DNA of 64,000 nt, from NCBI GenBank assembly GCA_000989185.1, contig LBNX01000002.1, positions 248,001-312,000 on the forward strand, read 5' to 3'. Of this stretch, positions 37,353 to 46,188 are shown one piece after another. The translations under genes and the position numbers were made by a program. The notes beneath the pieces are model-generated. The model saw only the letters and a program-made list of their open reading frames with translations, was not told the origin of the DNA and made no database searches. Position 1 is the stretch's first letter, and every line of letters starts with the position of its first letter. This DNA comes from a candidate division TM6 bacterium GW2011_GWF2_28_16 (GTDB lineage Bacteria; Babelota; Babeliae; Babelales; UASB340).

Positions 37353-38899
37353 AGGCTACTTATTTTTCTATGATAACTAATAGCAAAATGGTGAGCATAA
37401 TCGCGTAAAGCTATTAAAACTTGGTGAGCATGAATTTTGTTATTTAACTTTTTGCCATTAGGTAAATTTTTAGAAAACACAGTTTCTTCTCGTTTGGCTA
37501 AGCTTGCAACTTGGATATCTGGTAAGATTTTATTTATAGAACTTAATTGCCCTTTACCACCATCTATTAAAACTAAATCTGGTAGTTCGTTAATATCTTT
37601 ATATCTTCGCGCAACTATTTCTTGCAGTGCAGCGTAATCATCTTGTTGGGTTAATGTTTTAATTTTAAAATGCCTAAAATTACTTGGATCAGGTTGGCCG
37701 TTTTTAAAACGAATACAAGAGCCGACCATAAAGCTGCCTTGTTTGTGTGAAATATCAAAGCAATCTATAGTTTCTGGAGCTTTATCTAGTTTTAATAAAT
37801 TTTTTAGAGTTTCGCTAAGTGACTTTTGGTTTTTAGTTAATTCTTGTGCATGAATTTGGGCTAGTTTTATTAAATTAAATAAGTGACCACTTTTGGGTTC
37901 TAAAATATTTATTTTATTATTTTTATTTTGATATTTTTGTATAAAATTTTCTAATAAATTTTTATCGCTATTTTTAATATTAAAGTTTACAAGAATTATA
38001 TTATTTGCATTAAAATTGGAATAATAACTTTGCATGTATTCAAGATTATTATTATTAAAAGTAAGATCAAAAATCTTTTTATTTTTTATAACACTATTAA
38101 TTTCTGTAAATATAAATAATTTTTGTAAATTATTATCTAAAACCCAGATATCTTTGTGAGTTAAGCTTTTTGCTATTTTTTTATAGCTATAATCTTCGCT
38201 TAAAGTATTAAATATAGTATTAAAAGCTTTTTTATATTCAAGTAGTTCTTTAGCTTTTTCAAAATTTAATAAATCACTATTTTTTTTAATTTCTTTATCT
38301 AGATAAATTAAAAATTTTTTATGTCCCTTTGCAAGTGACTCTTTTGCCATATTTAAACGCTCTAGATATTTGTTTTTATCAAAATCTTTTCTGCAAGATC
38401 CCGAACAAATTCCCAAGTGATAATCAAGACAGCCATTTTCGATTTTTTTGTTACATATTTTTAATTTAAAAGTACGTATTAAAAAATCGTAAACTTTGCG
38501 TGTTTCTGTTTTGTCTAAAAATGGGCCAAAGTATGCGCCCGGTTCTTTTTTATTTCTGGTTATTTTTATTTGATTTGTAAATAATATATATAAAAATGGC
38601 TGGCCATCTTTTAGTAAAATATTAAATTTAGGCTGATTTGCTTTTATAAGCTCAGCTTCCAAAAGCATAGCTTGTAATTCGCTCTTAGTTATTATGTATT
38701 CTAGATGATGTGCATTTTCTGTAAGTTTTATAGATTTTAAATCACTATTTTTTAAAAAATAACTTTTAATTCGAGATTTTAAGTTTTTAGCTTTACCAAT
38801 ATAAATAATATTGTTATTTACATCTTTAAAAATATAAACGCCAGAATTTTGCGGAAATTTTTTTGCTTGATTTAATAAAATATTAAAATTATTATTCAT
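37346..38899 (-). CDS. uvrC: Excinuclease ABC subunit C (short form)
   Basis: GIY-YIG NSGVYIFKDVNNNIIYIGKAKNLKSRIKSYF; DCFDISHKQGSFMVGSCIRF; LPDLVLIDGGKGQL; ends shortly after RDYAHHFAISYHRK. Confidence 0.93.
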   Translation of the reverse strand: MNNNFNILLNQAKKFPQNSGVYIFKDVNNNIIYIGKAKNLKSRIKSYFLKNSDLKSIKLTENAHHLEYIITKSELQAMLLEAELIKANQPKFNILLKDGQPFLYILFTNQIKITRNKKEPGAYFGPFLDKTETRKVYDFLIRTFKLKICNKKIENGCLDYHLGICSGSCRKDFDKNKYLERLNMAKESLAKGHKKFLIYLDKEIKKNSDLLNFEKAKELLEYKKAFNTIFNTLSEDYSYKKIAKSLTHKDIWVLDNNLQKLFIFTEINSVIKNKKIFDLTFNNNNLEYMQSYYSNFNANNIILVNFNIKNSDKNLLENFIQKYQNKNNKINILEPKSGHLFNLIKLAQIHAQELTKNQKSLSETLKNLLKLDKAPETIDCFDISHKQGSFMVGSCIRFKNGQPDPSNFRHFKIKTLTQQDDYAALQEIVARRYKDINELPDLVLIDGGKGQLSSINKILPDIQVASLAKREETVFSKNLPNGKKLNNKIHAHQVLIALRDYAHHFAISYHRKISSLK

Positions 38900-39021
38900 A
38901 TTCTCAATTATTTAAATTAAAATTTACTACATATTAAAAATATGTATATTAATTGAGCAATGCAAATGGGGTAAAGTTTTTAAATAAAATGTTATTAAAA
39001 TTATAAAAAAAAGGGTCTTTT

Positions 39022-40233
39022 ATGTTAGATAAATTAAAAATGCCGTTGATAATGTGTGTAATTTTTGCAGTAACTGTTTTTGCAGGTATAAAAGTATTTT
39101 CTTATCTATCTTATTCTGAATTACCAGTAATATCTCTTGAGGGCATAAAAAAAGATAGTTATTATGCAAATAACTTAAATGTTAATATAAATGTAAACAG
39201 TGGCTATAAAATATCTAGCATAGCTGCTTTTTTAGATAGCAAACCAGTAGATTTAGAAAATTCTAAAGAGATTGGCAAAAAAAACGTTAAATTGGCATTT
39301 AATTTAGATACAAAAGAATTGTCTCAGGGTAAACATGATTTTAATGTAGTAGCTTTAGATTCAAGCAAGCACAAAAATAGAAATGAAGAGACTGTAAATT
39401 TTTATGTAGATAATAGTGAATTAAAAGCTGCGTTTTTAGATATGCAATATAAAGTTTATCAAGGACATACTATTCATGCCAAAATACAGTCAAATAAAAA
39501 ATTAGATAATATTACAGCTTTATTTCTAGAAAAACCTTTTAATTTTTATCCTGAATCTGAATACTCAAATGTTTACGAATGCTTTATTCCATTGGATTGT
39601 GATTTAAATCCTGGTGAATATATTTTAAATGCAAAAGTAAAAGATTTTGTAGGTAACGAAACTAATTTATCGAGTAAAGTTGATATTCTTGAATATAATT
39701 TCCCTAAACAAAAGGGTTTTGTCGTAGAACGTGGTAAGCTTGAAGAAGAAAAAGAAGTTAGCATGAGTAACAAAGTTCTTGAAGATGCTATCGAAAAATG
39801 GGTACAAGATTCTCCAAATAAAAAATTATGGTCAGGTAAATTTGAATTACCTATAGATGTTAAAAAGATCACAACACCTTTTGGTGAAATTAGAACAACA
39901 TCAGAAAAGGGACATTATATGCATAGGGCTGTAGACCTATTAAATTTCCCTAAGACTGTTGTTTGGGCAAGCCAAGAAGGTAGAGTCGTTATAAAAGATA
40001 GATTTCTTTTAACAGGAAATACAGTTGTTCTAGACCATGGTGTTGGTGTGTTTAGTATTTATTGCCATTTAGAAGATTTTGCAGATATCGAAGTTGGTGA
40101 TCTTGTTAAAAAGGGCAACAAGCTTGGTCGCCTTGGTATGACAGGTTATGCAAATGGTTATCATTTACATTGGGAAATTAGAGTTAATAATGTGGCTGTA
40201 AATCCAATGCAGTGGACACAACGAAATTTTTAA
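39022..40233 (+). CDS. M23 family metallopeptidase
   Basis: YMHRAVDLLNFPKT (HxxxD) and GYHLHWEIRVNN (HxH); N-terminal TM. Confidence 0.92.
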   Translation: MLDKLKMPLIMCVIFAVTVFAGIKVFSYLSYSELPVISLEGIKKDSYYANNLNVNINVNSGYKISSIAAFLDSKPVDLENSKEIGKKNVKLAFNLDTKELSQGKHDFNVVALDSSKHKNRNEETVNFYVDNSELKAAFLDMQYKVYQGHTIHAKIQSNKKLDNITALFLEKPFNFYPESEYSNVYECFIPLDCDLNPGEYILNAKVKDFVGNETNLSSKVDILEYNFPKQKGFVVERGKLEEEKEVSMSNKVLEDAIEKWVQDSPNKKLWSGKFELPIDVKKITTPFGEIRTTSEKGHYMHRAVDLLNFPKTVVWASQEGRVVIKDRFLLTGNTVVLDHGVGVFSIYCHLEDFADIEVGDLVKKGNKLGRLGMTGYANGYHLHWEIRVNNVAVNPMQWTQRNF

Positions 40234-40261
40234 ATAAAAAAATATAATAATAACATTATTA

Positions 40262-40293
40262 AGCCCCCGATTTTTAGTCGGGGGCTATTTTTA
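40262..40293. terminator. Terminator between convergent genes
   Basis: AGCCCCCGA TTTTTAG TCGGGGGCT ATTTTT. Confidence 0.88.
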
Positions 40294-40306
40294 AATATTT
40301 ATTAAT

Positions 40307-41773
40307 TTATTCATGTACACATTCTGTTACAAATTTATTATCTATAACTTCTAGCTTGACCATAGATGGTGTAAAGCCAGTATTTATTCCAAAATATTGA
40401 ACGTGTTTTACTATTAAAGTATCGTCATTAATATTTTCTTGGTTTTTATAGCATGCATAACCATATTTATTAAAGTTTTTATCTTGATGATCATGCCCTG
40501 CACAAATAAATTTTATATTATTTTTATTTGCATATTCAAAAACATTTTCACCAGAAATTGGGGCACTTATATTCTGGCCACGGGAGGCGACATTTTGATT
40601 TTTATCTAACTGCATGTCTGCCCAGTTATAAATATTATTGTTTGCCAATATCATTGAACCTTTATCGCTTAATGGAAAAGTTTCTTTTCGATCTTTAAGA
40701 TTTGGCGTAAATTCTATATCAACTGCTCCGTGTGTATATTGTGCTATTAAATTTGGGGTATTTTCATTTTGTGTTTCAAATATTATAAAACTTGTTGATG
40801 TTAACATTTTTAATACATTAATAATGTCAACATATTCTTTTAGATTTTTAAATTCTTCTTGATACTTAGCATATGTTGCTTTCATAAAAATAAGCTGTTT
40901 TTTTGTGAACTTTTGTTTGGCTTCTAAATTTTTGTTTATTTCCATGATTGAGCCTAATAATTCAAATATGCTTTTTATGAATGTTTCTTTATCAGGCATG
41001 TCTATGAAAGAATCGCCTTCTTGATAAAGTTCAAAATTTTTATATAAATTATCTTTAGTATTTGGTTCTTTTGGTAAAAGTTTTTTGTAACATTCTAGAG
41101 CAAAACCATAGTTAATAGTAAGATTTATATCTTCGTGGTTACCTTTTATAATAACAACTTTATCTGGATTTTTATTATATAAAACCATAAGTAAATATAA
41201 AACTTCTACTCCAAAAGCTCCTCTGTCTACAAAATCACCAGTAAAAACTATTAAGTTATTTCCAATAATTTCTAAATTTTCGTTTATAGCTCCAATAGAT
41301 TTTAAATATAATAAATTTTTGATTAAGTGAAATACGCTACCATGTAAATCACCACAAGAATAAACTTTTGTGTTGTCTGTTATAAATATTCTTTTACCAT
41401 AATATAAACAGTGTTCTAGATTTTCTGAATTACTTTGATCTATAAAATTTCTATTTTTTTCTGAAAATGTATTTAAAATATTTTGTTTAAATAGATCTAG
41501 TTCTTCGTAAAACGAAGTTTTAAAATTATTTGTATTACTAAATTCTAAATTTTCCGAAAGTTCTATATCATCTTGATCTTTAAAAACTTTTTCTAAAATT
41601 TGGGTTTGTGTTGTTTTTATAGGTGCTAAGCGTTTCTTTTTTGGCAATTTTTCTGTCTTAGAAATTCTTGGTTGTTTGGTTCTTTTGCTTCTAGCTTTTG
41701 ATAAAACTATAGAATTGCCTAAAGTACATGCACTTAATAGAACTAAAAATATAAATTTATTTTTTATAAACAT
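40307..41773 (-). CDS. Exported PPP-type metallophosphatase
   Basis: Signal peptide; CGDLHGS, FTGDFVDRGAFG, IIKGNHED, AGHDHQ motifs. Confidence 0.88.
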   Translation of the reverse strand: MFIKNKFIFLVLLSACTLGNSIVLSKARSKRTKQPRISKTEKLPKKKRLAPIKTTQTQILEKVFKDQDDIELSENLEFSNTNNFKTSFYEELDLFKQNILNTFSEKNRNFIDQSNSENLEHCLYYGKRIFITDNTKVYSCGDLHGSVFHLIKNLLYLKSIGAINENLEIIGNNLIVFTGDFVDRGAFGVEVLYLLMVLYNKNPDKVVIIKGNHEDINLTINYGFALECYKKLLPKEPNTKDNLYKNFELYQEGDSFIDMPDKETFIKSIFELLGSIMEINKNLEAKQKFTKKQLIFMKATYAKYQEEFKNLKEYVDIINVLKMLTSTSFIIFETQNENTPNLIAQYTHGAVDIEFTPNLKDRKETFPLSDKGSMILANNNIYNWADMQLDKNQNVASRGQNISAPISGENVFEYANKNNIKFICAGHDHQDKNFNKYGYACYKNQENINDDTLIVKHVQYFGINTGFTPSMVKLEVIDNKFVTECVHE

Positions 41774-42001
41774 TTAATGATCCCTGTTATTTAACGATTA
41801 ACCCCAAAACAAAAATTTAATTATCTTAATTATAAAGATTATAACTTTGCCCATATTTTGAACAAATAATTCTGTTAAAAATATTAATTTTTGCTAAAAA
41901 TAAGGCCTTTTATTGCTTGATTTATTTTAAAAATAAAAAATAGTTTCTATTTAAGGTGTAAAGATTTAAAATTTTAGAAATTTAATTTTTAGAAGAGAGA
42001 T

Positions 42002-42538
42002 ATGTCAAATATATTAAAAGAGAGCAAAATAATAGTTTTTTTAAGAAATATAAAAATCGTTCATAGATATTTGTTACTTATAACTTTGTTTATTCTTATT
42101 CTTTTTATTTTTTACTTTTTTTTTATAAAATCATTTAATAGTTCTATAAAAGAACAAAAAATAACTCTTTGTAATTTACAAAAGCAAAAAAATAATTTTA
42201 CTCAAGCTATTAATAAACTAAATAATAATAAAAATCGTGAATTTAAAGAATATGATTTAAATATTCTTGCCAGTTTAGAAAAATATAATTTAAACAGTTT
42301 AGATTATAAATTTTTAAAAAAGACACAGAATAATTTATATAAAAAAAAGTTTTATGAATTAAAGCTTTCTGGCAGTTTTGGTGATTATATTAATTTTTTG
42401 CAAAATTATTTATCTAAAAATTCTTTTATCAAAATAAAATCTATAAATATAGAAAATATTAATAATAATTTATTATTTGTTACAAATTTAAGAAAAGTGA
42501 GCTTTTTAAGTGAAGATAAAAATAAAAAGAATAGTTAA
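42002..42538 (+). CDS. PilO-like type IV pilus/competence assembly protein
   Basis: N-terminal TM, coiled-coil, ferredoxin-like C-terminus; precedes PilP- and PilQ-like genes. Confidence 0.6.
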   Translation: MSNILKESKIIVFLRNIKIVHRYLLLITLFILILFIFYFFFIKSFNSSIKEQKITLCNLQKQKNNFTQAINKLNNNKNREFKEYDLNILASLEKYNLNSLDYKFLKKTQNNLYKKKFYELKLSGSFGDYINFLQNYLSKNSFIKIKSINIENINNNLLFVTNLRKVSFLSEDKNKKNS

Positions 42539-42821
42539 AATTATTGTATTAAATTTAATTTTTTTTAACTTGTTTTTATATTCACAAAGTTTGCGAGACC
42601 CTTTTAAATTTGATCAAGAAAATAAAAAGAATACACAGATATATCCAGAGGTTTTAGCTATATCAAAATTTAATAATAATTATGGTGCTATTTTAAAAAA
42701 TAATTTATTGCAAGAAACTGTATTTGAGCAAGATATTGTTTGGGGTTATAAAGTTTTAAAAGTAAGTAATAATAGTGTAATTTTATTTAAGGATAATAAT
42801 AAAATTAAATTAAATTTTTAA
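42510..42821 (+). CDS. PilP-like protein
   Basis: Signal peptide followed by SLRDPFKF; located between pilO-like and secretin genes. Confidence 0.6.
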   Translation: MKIKIKRIVKIIVLNLIFFNLFLYSQSLRDPFKFDQENKKNTQIYPEVLAISKFNNNYGAILKNNLLQETVFEQDIVWGYKVLKVSNNSVILFKDNNKIKLNF

Positions 42822-42848
42822 AAATTAAATTTAAAAATTAAGGGACAT

Positions 42849-44516
42849 ATGTTAATTAAATTAAAATTAATATTTTTAGTAATATTTTCTTGTATTTTTA
42901 TTTTAAAAGCTGATGATCTCTTTTTACCAACCGAAAAACCAGATCTTAGTTATGTGCCAAATTATACAGCAGATATGTATCAGGAAGAAAAAAATATAAA
43001 TAATAATAAAGCGCTAGAAAAATTTGGCCAAACAGTAAAAGAAATAGTAAAAAGTGATGATAAAGATTTAGAAAAAAAAGCCCAAGAATTAATTAATGAT
43101 AAAGCTAAATTAGATAATTTGCTTTCGCAATTTAATATTAATAAAAACAATATTATTCCTGCTAATAATAATTTAAATAATACAGACAAAATAGAATTAC
43201 AAGAAATTATAAATTTACAGTATCAACATAAAGATTTATTAAATAACAAAATTTCGCTTAAATTAAAATCTAGTGATATAAAAAATGTTATTAGTTTAAT
43301 AGGCCAAGTAGCTAAATTAAATTTTATTATAGATTCAAATATATCTGGCGTTATAAGTAATATAAATTTTGAAAATATAACACTTGATAAAGCATTAAAA
43401 ATTATTTTATCTAGTGTTCAACCCGAATTAGTATTAATAAACGAAGATAATGTTTTACGCATTATGTATTTTTCGCAGGCTGTGCCTATTTTAAAATCTA
43501 TAAATAATAATTATTTAGTATCGCAGGTTTTTATTGTCAATAATGCAAAATGGTCAGAGACTTTTAAATTACGTGCCGAAAAAATGTGGGCAGGTATTAC
43601 AGGAATTACAGAAAATAAAAAGGGATATTATTTAATTTTTGATGATGAAACAAAAAAAATATTTTATAAAGGCCTAAAATCGCATGTTTTAGAATTTAAT
43701 AAATATTTACAAGAAATTGACTCAAGTATTCCACAGGTAAGAATAGAAGCAAGAATTATAATTGCAGCAAAAGATTTTGAAGAAAGTTTTGGCTTTCAGG
43801 CCTCTGGAGTTTATAACAGGTCGGCAAGCATAAATCATGGTTGGAATGCTGCAGGTTTTGGTCCTGTAACTACTGGAGGTCAAGGTGATATTAAACCTGC
43901 AAATTTAATGGATTGGGCTTTAAATTTGTTGCCAGACGCTGCAAGTAGGTTTTTAAATTTTCCATTGATATTTGGTGGTAAAGACTTAAATACTAAGCGT
44001 TTAAATTTGGTTTTAAACGCAGCTGAAAATAAAAATGAAATAGAAACTATTCTAAAACCAAGCTTGCTTGTAAATAGTGGCGAAATGGCAGAAATTTTGG
44101 TTGGGCAACAAGTGCCAATAGAAACTAGCGTTCAAGAACGCCTTGAGGGAACTCTGCGAGACATAAATACAATTAATTACAAAGATTTGGGTATGAAACT
44201 TAAAGTAAAACCTTTAGTTTCGCCCGATAATAAATCTGTCTTTTTAGATATTTTTGTTGAACATTCTTATTTTAAAGATTCTACATTCGCTGCAAAGACA
44301 TCTGTAATTGTTATGAACAAGACTAGTAATAGAGTTATACTTGGCAGTGGGCAAACTACACTTATTGGCGGCCTAATTTCTAACGAAAAACGTAAAATTA
44401 AAAATGGTATTCCTATTTTGCAAAATATCCCATTGCTTGGGTTGCTTTTTTCGGGAAGACGAAGACTTAAAAACGATGATCAATTAATGATCTTTATTAC
44501 GCCAACTATCGCATAA
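42849..44516 (+). CDS. Type IV pilus/type II secretion secretin (PilQ/GspD-like)
   Basis: Secretin C-terminus VPIETSVQERLEGT...VILGSGQTTLIGGLISNEKRKIKNGIPILQNIPLLGLLFSGRR. Confidence 0.9.
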   Translation: MLIKLKLIFLVIFSCIFILKADDLFLPTEKPDLSYVPNYTADMYQEEKNINNNKALEKFGQTVKEIVKSDDKDLEKKAQELINDKAKLDNLLSQFNINKNNIIPANNNLNNTDKIELQEIINLQYQHKDLLNNKISLKLKSSDIKNVISLIGQVAKLNFIIDSNISGVISNINFENITLDKALKIILSSVQPELVLINEDNVLRIMYFSQAVPILKSINNNYLVSQVFIVNNAKWSETFKLRAEKMWAGITGITENKKGYYLIFDDETKKIFYKGLKSHVLEFNKYLQEIDSSIPQVRIEARIIIAAKDFEESFGFQASGVYNRSASINHGWNAAGFGPVTTGGQGDIKPANLMDWALNLLPDAASRFLNFPLIFGGKDLNTKRLNLVLNAAENKNEIETILKPSLLVNSGEMAEILVGQQVPIETSVQERLEGTLRDINTINYKDLGMKLKVKPLVSPDNKSVFLDIFVEHSYFKDSTFAAKTSVIVMNKTSNRVILGSGQTTLIGGLISNEKRKIKNGIPILQNIPLLGLLFSGRRRLKNDDQLMIFITPTIA

Positions 44517-44635
44517 GGATTTTCGATTAAATATAATTTTTTTAAAAACAAAAAAAAGCCTTTACATTAAGCTAAAATCTATTATTCTGATTCAAGTTTT
44601 AAATTTTATTTCTATAATTTTATTAAGGGCTTCTT

Positions 44636-45286
44636 ATGATTAAACGTTTAAAATCTTTTGCATTGTTGTTTTTGATGTTATTAACTTTTAATTCTTCTGT
44701 TTTTGCACTACTTCCCGGCATGAAGGTTTTGATGGCTGATGGACAGCACAAAATGGTCAAGGATTTAAAGAAGGGCGATTCTGTATTTGTTTATAAAGTA
44801 AATAATGATGAAAAGAAGTTAGAAGAAACAGTTGATGTTATAGAAAAAATAAAAAAGACTTCAACTAAACAACTTGTGATTGTAAGAACAGAAAATGAAA
44901 TTTTTGTTTTTGGAGCAGATCAAAAGGTTTTTAATAAAAAAATCTCAAAATTTGTAAAAGCAAAAGATTTAAAGATAGAAGATCTTTTGTATTCTCCAGA
45001 ATTGGGAGAATTAGAAATAAAAAATGTAATAATTAAAAAATTTAAATATAAAAAAGATTTATATGATATTGCTATAAAAGATGAAAATTTATTTTTGGTT
45101 TTAATTAGTGAAGAAAAGAATATTTTATTACATGATAGTCCTATTAAAGTGCCTTTATTTGTTAATAAGGGTGGAATGGCTGTAATGTTTATTAAAACTG
45201 TTTTTTATGCTGCCGCACAAAAATTTAAAGATGTTATTTTCGTTTCAGCTGAAAAGAGTAATGAAGATGGTGAAAGTAAAAAATAA
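44636..45286 (+). CDS. Exported Hint-like (hedgehog/intein fold) protein, catalytic residues degenerate
   Basis: GMKVLMADGQHKMVKDLKKGDSVFVYK ... FVKAKDLKIEDLLY ... LYDIAIKDENLFLV ... NILLHDS. Confidence 0.6.
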   Translation: MIKRLKSFALLFLMLLTFNSSVFALLPGMKVLMADGQHKMVKDLKKGDSVFVYKVNNDEKKLEETVDVIEKIKKTSTKQLVIVRTENEIFVFGADQKVFNKKISKFVKAKDLKIEDLLYSPELGELEIKNVIIKKFKYKKDLYDIAIKDENLFLVLISEEKNILLHDSPIKVPLFVNKGGMAVMFIKTVFYAAAQKFKDVIFVSAEKSNEDGESKK

Positions 45287-46079
45287 AATTAAATTTTTTT
45301 TAATTTTATTAAATATTACAAGTTTATATTCACAAAATTCTGGTCTTTTGCTTGAACTTGAAAATGAACTTCATACAAAGAATGTTTGTATTTTGATTAA
45401 AGATGATACAATTTTTTGCGAAGTAGATAAAGTTGATGATAAAGTATTGGCTAAAGATTTAATTGCTGGGCAAAGAATACGTAGTATTTTGGGTAATCTT
45501 GAAATTAAAAATATTTATAACGTTAGTTTGAATGATACTCTTTTGTCTTTGATTAATAATGAAAAAATGTTTTTTAAAGTTGATTATAAAATAAATACAC
45601 ATGCTTTTAAAAAATTATATTTGGAAGATTTTTTTACCAAGCAGCATTTAAAGTCTATTTCTATAGATTTTCTTATTGGCTTTTTATTTGACTTAGGTTT
45701 TGAAGCATCTTGTAGAATTATTAATAGCAAAAATTATAATACAAATAATGTTACAGAAAGCGCCTTAAAAGCTGGTGCTAGATTTGCTGTTGTTTGCGAA
45801 GTTATTTCATTTGTAATAAGTTCATGGGCTGATTTTTTAAGAGATAATGAAAAACAAATTAATGGGTATAATTTTGTATTTCAAAATCTTGGTTTTTTGC
45901 TTAAAGATGAAAATGATCCAGCAATAATAAATTCAGGCGCTAAGTTTTTAAAAGTAAGTTTTTTTGATAAAACTGAAAAAGATAATTTAACTCAAAAAGA
46001 AATTTTGCTAGATTTTGATGGTAATGAAATACAAGATAAGTTTGGTAAAATTGCCTGTTTGCAGGTATTAAAAGTTTAA
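45261..46079 (+). CDS. Exported/membrane Hint-like protein, tandem with previous gene
   Basis: Start at ATG 45261 (overlaps previous gene by 26 nt); signal peptide; VDDKVLAKDLIAGQRIRSI...; ORF track start 45207 lies inside the previous gene. Confidence 0.5.
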   Translation: MKMVKVKNKIKFFLILLNITSLYSQNSGLLLELENELHTKNVCILIKDDTIFCEVDKVDDKVLAKDLIAGQRIRSILGNLEIKNIYNVSLNDTLLSLINNEKMFFKVDYKINTHAFKKLYLEDFFTKQHLKSISIDFLIGFLFDLGFEASCRIINSKNYNTNNVTESALKAGARFAVVCEVISFVISSWADFLRDNEKQINGYNFVFQNLGFLLKDENDPAIINSGAKFLKVSFFDKTEKDNLTQKEILLDFDGNEIQDKFGKIACLQVLKV

Positions 46080-46137
46080 TTTTACCCTTTTGCGAAGCTA
46101 AACTTTTTGGTCTATTCTAATTTTTATTAAAAATGAC

Positions 46138-46165
46138 TGGATGCTGAAATAAATTCAGCATGACA
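46138..46165. repeat. Intergenic palindromic element
   Basis: TGGATGCTGAAATAAATTCAGCATGACA: 8-bp stem ATGCTGAA/TTCAGCAT; reverse complement matches 24 of 28 positions of the coding elements. Confidence 0.7.
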
Positions 46166-46188
46166 ATATTAAAACTCTGGATATCAAA

